51,599 nt of DNA from Sphingopyxis sp. GW247-27LB (GTDB taxonomy: Bacteria; Pseudomonadota; Alphaproteobacteria; Sphingomonadales; Sphingomonadaceae). Of this stretch, positions 47,540-51,599 are shown piece by piece. Location: contig NZ_NIWD01000006.1 of the NCBI RefSeq assembly GCF_002277025.1, forward strand, positions 151,737 through 203,335, given 5' to 3'. How positions within the stretch are numbered: position 1 is the first letter of the stretch; every line of letters begins with the position of its first letter. The notes under the pieces were generated by a model, which saw only the letters and a list, made by a program, of their open reading frames with translations, was not told the DNA's origin and searched no databases. The position numbers and the translations under genes are program-made.

Positions 47540-47695
47540 TCAGGTCCGCAGCAGCGCTGGGACGATCCACACCGCCGAAAGCACGATCACCGCAAGGACC
47601 AGCGATATCGCAAGGACATAGCGAACGCCCTGCCCCTTGACGGCGCTCGTCGCCTCTTCATCGGTGACTTCGATATGGTCTTCGACGACTCTCAT
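47540..47695 (-). CDS. Small single-span membrane protein
   Basis: A 51-aa protein with an acidic N-terminus (VVEDHIEVTDEEATSAVKGQG) and one hydrophobic helix (about 26-48: YVLAISLVLAVIVLSAVWIV). GGGAGACG precedes the ATG. It lies tail to tail with the secreted-protein gene and about 80 bases downstream of rnpB on the same strand. The start, ribosome site and membrane helix support a real gene, but nothing indicates its role. Confidence 0.65.
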   Translation of the reverse strand: MRVVEDHIEVTDEEATSAVKGQGVRYVLAISLVLAVIVLSAVWIVPALLRT

Positions 47696-47775
47696 CTTTC
47701 GTCTCCCTATCGTCTACCCGTCAAAACGCGCCGCGTCGGCAAGCGGTTCCCGCGCGCGGCGGAGGGGGGAGAGGC

Positions 47776-48178
47776 GTGCCAGAGGGTCTGTAAGCCGGGT
47801 TCTGTCCACCCCTTTTGACGGGGGATGGGCGATCATTCCTCTAGGCGAACGGTTGCCCGAACGCTCAAGCAGTCAACCCGGACGGCGGGGCCGGAACCAA
47901 CCCTGAGTTTCCTCTTGCCATCCCTATTCGACCTTGCTCCCGGTGGGGTTTGCCGTGCCGCGTCCGTTACCGTCCGCGCGGTGCGCTCTTACCGCACCCT
48001 TTCACCTTTCGCCGGACCGAAGCCGTGGGCGGTCTCTTCTCTGTGGCACTTTCCCTAAGCCCGCCCGAAAGCGGACCCGCCGGACGTTATCCGGCACCGT
48101 GGTTTCCATGGAGCCCGGACTTTCCTCCCCCGGCAGGATATCCCACCGGCGGCGATCGCCCGACCCTCTGGCAGAGGG
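47776..48178 (-). ncRNA. rnpB: RNase P RNA, class A
   Basis: The RNA component of RNase P, which trims tRNA 5' leaders. Read on the minus strand it opens with the P1 strand CCAGAGGGTC, then the conserved GAGGAAAGTCCGGGCTCC (P4 5' side), AGGGTGCGGTAAGAGCGCACC (P10-P12), AGAGGAATGATCGCC and the 3' P4 strand ACAGAACCCGGCTTACAG, and closes with GACCCTCTGG pairing to P1. Ends are approximate (within about 5 bases). Confidence 0.96.
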
Positions 48179-48287
48179 CAATATAGCGCGGGTCACGGAG
48201 GATTGCGAGAGTGTGTGATCAGGTCCGCTTTGGGGTGGTGAGCGGACGTCATGTTCGAGACGAAAAGACGGTCGCTAACGCCAGCGC

Positions 48288-48470
48288 TCAGGCTTTCGAG
48301 ATCAAGTGTCGGCCCGCCAGAAAGATAACAAGTGCTATCCAGCTTGCTACCCAAGCCCAAAGAAAAAAGGGAAAAGTGGTCCAGCTATAAATGCCGTAGG
48401 CCAACCATATCGCCTGCAAGGTCAGGGTGAAGCTATGCTTGTCTATCCATGATCGGATGTTCTGTGACAT
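48288..48470 (-). CDS. Small low-GC membrane protein
   Basis: A 60-aa protein with two hydrophobic stretches (about 14-28 and 32-52: FFLWAWVASWIALVIF). GGGAGA precedes ATG 48470 at good spacing. The region is markedly lower in GC than its neighbours. No family is recognised. Real coding is likely but not certain. Confidence 0.55.
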   Translation of the reverse strand: MSQNIRSWIDKHSFTLTLQAIWLAYGIYSWTTFPFFLWAWVASWIALVIFLAGRHLISKA

Positions 48471-48553
48471 TCACGATCTCCCTGCGCACCGAACTCATCT
48501 CAGTTCCACTTTTAGCTCAATACCGGACGTCCGCAACCGGTCGAAACCGACCG

Positions 48554-49243
48554 TCAACTCCCCTCGGGCTGCGGCAGCAGCAGCGCCAGCAGGATCGCCC
48601 GGCACTCGCCATCGATCGTGCCGTCGATCAACTCGGTACGAAACCGCCGTTGGAACGCCACCGTCGCGGCAAATCCGTCGGTCACGTCATAACCGAAACG
48701 CTCGAGCGCGAGCAGGAAACCCGCGTCGGTCCACAGCGGATCGGTCAGCTTCTTGGTCGGGCGCGGCAGCGCGAGGCGGCGGCGCGCCAGCTCCTCCCAC
48801 GGGAACAACTCGCCCGGGTCCTGCTTGCGGGTCGGCGCGATGTCCGAATGGCCGACGACATTGCCGCGGGTGACCGCGTGACGGTCCTTGATCATATGGA
48901 CCAGCCGCACGACCGAGGCGACCTGCGGGTCGGGAAAGGGGACGTAGCCCCATTCATGACCCGGATTGACGATCTCGATCCCGACGCTCGCCGAATTGAT
49001 GTCGCTGATCCCGCGCCAGTGCGACTTGCCCGCGTGCCAGGCGCGCTTGTCCTCCGCGACCATATGGGTGATCTGCCCGTCCTCGCTGACGACATAATGC
49101 GCCGAAACTTTCGCGGCAGGATCGGCAAGCCGATCAATGGCTTCGGCCCCGGTCTTCATACCGGTATAGTGAAGGACGATCATCGAGACAGGCAGCGAGC
49201 GCTCGTCGAAATTCGGAGACCAGCGTTCGATAAAATCGCTCAT
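48554..49243 (-). CDS. N-acetylmuramoyl-L-alanine amidase (AmiD/AmpD-like)
   Basis: A 229-aa zinc amidase that cleaves the bond between N-acetylmuramic acid and the stem peptide. The amidase_2 domain has the zinc ligand His25 in IVLHYTG, the conserved Glu in SVGIEIVN, the second His in VVGHSDIAPTRKQDPG (also carrying the Asp/Lys of the active site). The C-terminal 60 residues form a peptidoglycan-binding-like domain (LALERFGYDV...AFQRRFR), as in AmiD. There is no clear signal peptide, so cytosolic recycling (AmpD role) is possible, which would produce the signals sensed by the AmpR-type regulator in this window. ATG 49243 is chosen. Confidence 0.9.
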   Translation of the reverse strand: MSDFIERWSPNFDERSLPVSMIVLHYTGMKTGAEAIDRLADPAAKVSAHYVVSEDGQITHMVAEDKRAWHAGKSHWRGISDINSASVGIEIVNPGHEWGYVPFPDPQVASVVRLVHMIKDRHAVTRGNVVGHSDIAPTRKQDPGELFPWEELARRRLALPRPTKKLTDPLWTDAGFLLALERFGYDVTDGFAATVAFQRRFRTELIDGTIDGECRAILLALLLPQPEGS

Positions 49244-49321
49244 GCCTGTCGCTGCCCATTTCCTGCGAACCCCGGTCCCGCTTGCGCCAGCGGGGGTCAA
49301 ATTGCAAGGTTGGAGCGGCCT

Positions 49322-50176
49322 TCAGGCCGCGACGCGCCGGACTTGCTGGTCGGCGGGTTCATAGAGGCCGCGCAGCCGCGGGCTGGCGACGAACTGGTCG
49401 GTCTGGCCGAGCACCGTCTCGCCCGCTCCCAGCACGAGGAAGCTTTGCGGCGCCGCGACCGCGCGCAACCGCGCGAAGGCCTTGAGGCGCATCGGCGCGG
49501 CGAAATAGAGCAGCAGATTGCGGCAGAAGATCAGATCGGCGGGTGTCGCGAGCGGCGGCCGGTCGACGAGCATGTTCTGCACCGAAAAGTCGATCCGGCG
49601 CCGCAGGTCGGCCTTCGCGAGCCAGCCCGCCTCGGTCTGGTCGAACCAGCGCACCATGCGTTGCACCGGCAGGCCGCGCTGGATCTCGAACTGGGTGTAG
49701 AGCCCGACCCGTGCGCGCGAAATCGCGTGATAGCTGACGTCGGTACCGACGATCTGGACGTTCCACCCCGCCCACCGCTCGGCCTGTTCGGCGATCAGCA
49801 TCGCCATCGAATAGGCTTCCTGCCCGGTCGACACGCCGCAATGCCAGATCGTGACGCGGCGCGAGAGCGCGTTGACCTCGCGGATATGATCGAGCGCCTT
49901 GGAAGCAATATCGTCGAACACACTGTGTTCGCGATAGAAAAATGTCTCGTTGTTGAGCATCGCGTCGACCGTGTCGTCGAGCAACTGGCGGCTCGTCGAG
50001 GTGACGAGCGCCGCGACGAGCGCGTCGAGGTCGGAGAGGCCGTGGCGCTGCATCACCGGCTTCAGCGACATTTCGATGCGCCAGATCCGGTTCGGCGACA
50101 GCGTCTGCCCGGTACGCGATTCGAGCACGCCCATCAGCACCCGATAGGCCGACTCGCTCGCTGTCCCACCCGCCAT
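49322..50176 (-). CDS. cheR: Chemotaxis protein methyltransferase CheR
   Basis: A 284-aa SAM-dependent methyltransferase that methylates glutamates of chemoreceptors. The N-terminal helical domain (1-80) is followed by the SAM fold with NNETFFYREHSVFD, IWHCGVSTGQEAYSMAMLI and DLIFCRNLLLYF, all standard CheR blocks. The ATG shares a base with the cheB stop (TGATG), so the two are translationally coupled. Confidence 0.95.
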   Translation of the reverse strand: MAGGTASESAYRVLMGVLESRTGQTLSPNRIWRIEMSLKPVMQRHGLSDLDALVAALVTSTSRQLLDDTVDAMLNNETFFYREHSVFDDIASKALDHIREVNALSRRVTIWHCGVSTGQEAYSMAMLIAEQAERWAGWNVQIVGTDVSYHAISRARVGLYTQFEIQRGLPVQRMVRWFDQTEAGWLAKADLRRRIDFSVQNMLVDRPPLATPADLIFCRNLLLYFAAPMRLKAFARLRAVAAPQSFLVLGAGETVLGQTDQFVASPRLRGLYEPADQQVRRVAA

Positions 50177-51288
50177 CACGGCTTGCGCCCCGGAAGGAAG
50201 CTGCCGAGCATCAGCGCGATCGCATCGGGGTTCAGCGTCGCCGCGGCGATCCCCGTCTTGCTCACCGCGCCGGGCATGCCCCAGATCACGCAGCTTTCGG
50301 GCGCCTGTGCGAAGACGGTGCCGCCCGCGGCCTTCAGCCGCGCCGCGCCGTTCGCGCCGTCGCGCCCCATGCCGCTGAGCACCACGCCGACGCCGCCCTT
50401 GCCATAGGCCTCGGCCACCGAGGCGAACATCGGATCGGCCGAGGGACAGCAGCCGTTTTCGGCCGGATGCCGGTCGAGCGCGATTTCCCGGCGACGGCCG
50501 TTCGCGACGACGACCAGATGTGCGTCGCCGGGCGCGAGATAGATATGCCCGCGCTCGACGGCCATTCCCGCCGCCGCCACCCGCACGCGGCGCGGGGTCA
50601 TCGTCGCGATCTGGCGCGCGTAGAATTCCATGAAGGCGTCGGGCAGATGCTGGGTCAGCAGGATCGGCGCGGTGATCCGGCGGTCGAGATGGGCGATGAA
50701 ATTGGCGAAGGCGGGAATGCCGCCGGTCGAAGCCGCGACCGCGATACATTCGAGCGGCTGGCCGGTGTCGATCGCCGCCACGGGCGCGGGCGGCGCCGAA
50801 ACCTGCGCGGGGCGCGAAACCGCCGGGACCGTCAGCGGCTGCTGCCCCAGCGTCATGATCCGCTCGGTCAGCACCTCGGCGAAGCGTCCGGAGAAACTGC
50901 CGCGCCCCGGCTTGGCGAGCGTATCGCTGGCGCCCAGCGACAGCGCGTCGATCGCCGCCGGCCCGCCTTCGAGGCAGTTCGAGGAGAGGATGAGGACGCG
51001 GGCACCCTGCGCGCGCTCCAATATGTGCGGCAGCGCGTCGATGCCGTTCATCCCCGGCATCTCGATGTCGAGCACGACGACGTCGACCGGCTCGCACGCG
51101 AGATAGGCGAGCGCCTCGTGCGCCGATGCGACCGAGGCGCAGATCTTCAGCTCGGGCCGCTGCTCGACGATACGTTCGAGGATGCTGCGCACGACCAGGC
51201 TGTCGTCGACGAGCATGACGCGCACCGTGCGCGCCGAGGGCATGGTGGCCGCCTCGCGGCCGGGGAGATTGAGCTGCGGCTGACTCAC
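50176..51288 (-). CDS. cheB: Chemotaxis response regulator glutamate methylesterase CheB
   Basis: A 370-aa two-domain enzyme. The N-terminal receiver has VMLVDDS, acceptor Asp74 in VVVLDIEMPGMNG and the KPG motif. The C-terminal methylesterase has the catalytic Ser in AVAASTGGIPAF, His in LTQHLPDAF and Asp in SGMGRDGANGAARL. It removes methyl groups from receptors when phosphorylated by CheA. The start is taken as GTG 51288, 11 bases after the cheY stop; ATG 51243 is an alternative. cheA is outside the window. Confidence 0.95.
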   Translation of the reverse strand: MSQPQLNLPGREAATMPSARTVRVMLVDDSLVVRSILERIVEQRPELKICASVASAHEALAYLACEPVDVVVLDIEMPGMNGIDALPHILERAQGARVLILSSNCLEGGPAAIDALSLGASDTLAKPGRGSFSGRFAEVLTERIMTLGQQPLTVPAVSRPAQVSAPPAPVAAIDTGQPLECIAVAASTGGIPAFANFIAHLDRRITAPILLTQHLPDAFMEFYARQIATMTPRRVRVAAAGMAVERGHIYLAPGDAHLVVVANGRRREIALDRHPAENGCCPSADPMFASVAEAYGKGGVGVVLSGMGRDGANGAARLKAAGGTVFAQAPESCVIWGMPGAVSKTGIAAATLNPDAIALMLGSFLPGRKP

Positions 51289-51296
51289 CTTCGTCC

Positions 51297-51452
51297 TCAG
51301 GCGACGCCGACGAGCTGCAATTTTCCTTCCAGCGTTTCGCGGTCGAACGGCTTCATCACATATTCGTCCGCCCCGGCCTCGATCGCGGCACGGATATGGT
51401 CGATGCTGTTCTCGGTCGTGCAGAAGACGACGCGCGGCCGCTCGTCGCGCCC
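51297..51452 (-). pseudogene. cheY: cheY fragment, N-terminal part lost
   Basis: The last 51 codons of a CheY-type receiver are intact: RVVFCTTENSIDHIRAAIEAGADEYVMKPF (Thr and Lys of the phosphorylation site) and the C-terminal helix KLQLVGVA. Upstream, at 51453, the sequence changes to AT-richer foreign sequence with an in-frame stop, so the acidic pair and acceptor Asp are missing. It heads the cheY-cheB-cheR unit, so disruption may also cut the operon promoter. Confidence 0.8.
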
Positions 51453-51599
51453 TGTCCGTCGTCAGATAAATTGAGACACGCTTGTGCTTTGGCTTAGCGA
51501 GTGTTTGGTCTCGTCTGGTTGGTATGTTTTAGGCGGCTAGCTTACGATGAAGCAAGCGCCTTTGCTCGAGTGTTTGCTGTTTGATCCTTTCTCGTTGTT
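51453..51599. mobile_element. Probable end of an insertion sequence, incomplete
   Basis: From TGTCC at 51453 the composition falls sharply in GC and no longer continues cheY. A short reading frame on the minus strand ends in QTLEQRRLLHRKLAA and could be the C-terminus of a transposase. The TG-initial end suggests an IS terminus, but neither the family nor the other end can be identified within the window. Confidence 0.6.

Overview
The window is about 67% GC and reads as the chromosome of an alphaproteobacterium of the sphingomonad group (Sphingopyxis/Sphingomonas type; the genus is inferred). Support comes from an alphaproteobacterial SOS box (GTTC-N7-GTTC) in front of recA, a CckA-type hybrid kinase, the dapA-smpB and recA/alaS neighbourhoods, a TonB-dependent receptor, class A RNase P RNA, and paired palindromic repeats of the kind common between sphingomonad genes. 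Most of the window is housekeeping, with a few accessory loci.

1-10.9 kb: a TonB-dependent receptor, a DUF454 membrane protein, a Leu/Glu/Phe/Val-type dehydrogenase behind a strong 18-bp palindrome, tRNA-His, a 2OG-Fe(II) oxygenase, a SIMPL protein, an ABC-F ATPase, a low-GC DUF2569 gene, a DUF6456 protein divergent from a CI-like XRE regulator, and a family-4 glycosyltransferase. 10.9-14.2 kb: the yajC-secD-secF operon and tRNA-Pro.

14.4-25.3 kb is the main accessory locus. It holds a LuxR-type regulator whose receiver domain has lost its phosphorylation residues, a 2188-aa animal-type haem peroxidase with RTX calcium-binding repeats (architecture of the Mn(II)-oxidising MopA proteins), and a type I secretion ABC ATPase and membrane fusion protein. 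The peroxidase is very probably the secreted substrate. No TolC-like gene is present.

25.3-31.1 kb: a FucP-like sugar transporter and a quinone oxidoreductase. Divergent from the latter is a two-gene lysis cassette (GH108 endolysin and GTA-type holin) with a perfect SOS box and no other phage genes. It is followed by a LysR regulator divergent from a class A beta-lactamase (ampR-bla layout).

31.2-46.8 kb, core genes: alaS, a DUF4019-like protein, a GST, a DoxX-like protein, recA with its SOS box, cckA overlapped by a single-domain response regulator, an M13 metallopeptidase, dapA-smpB-DUF2062, a soluble lytic transglycosylase and greB.

46.8-51.6 kb: a secreted protein behind a perfect TGTGA-N6-TCACA palindrome, a 51-aa membrane protein, rnpB, a 60-aa low-GC membrane protein, an AmiD/AmpD-like amidase, and a cheY-cheB-cheR segment. 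cheY is cut off at its N-terminal side by foreign sequence, probably the end of an insertion sequence that runs out of the window.
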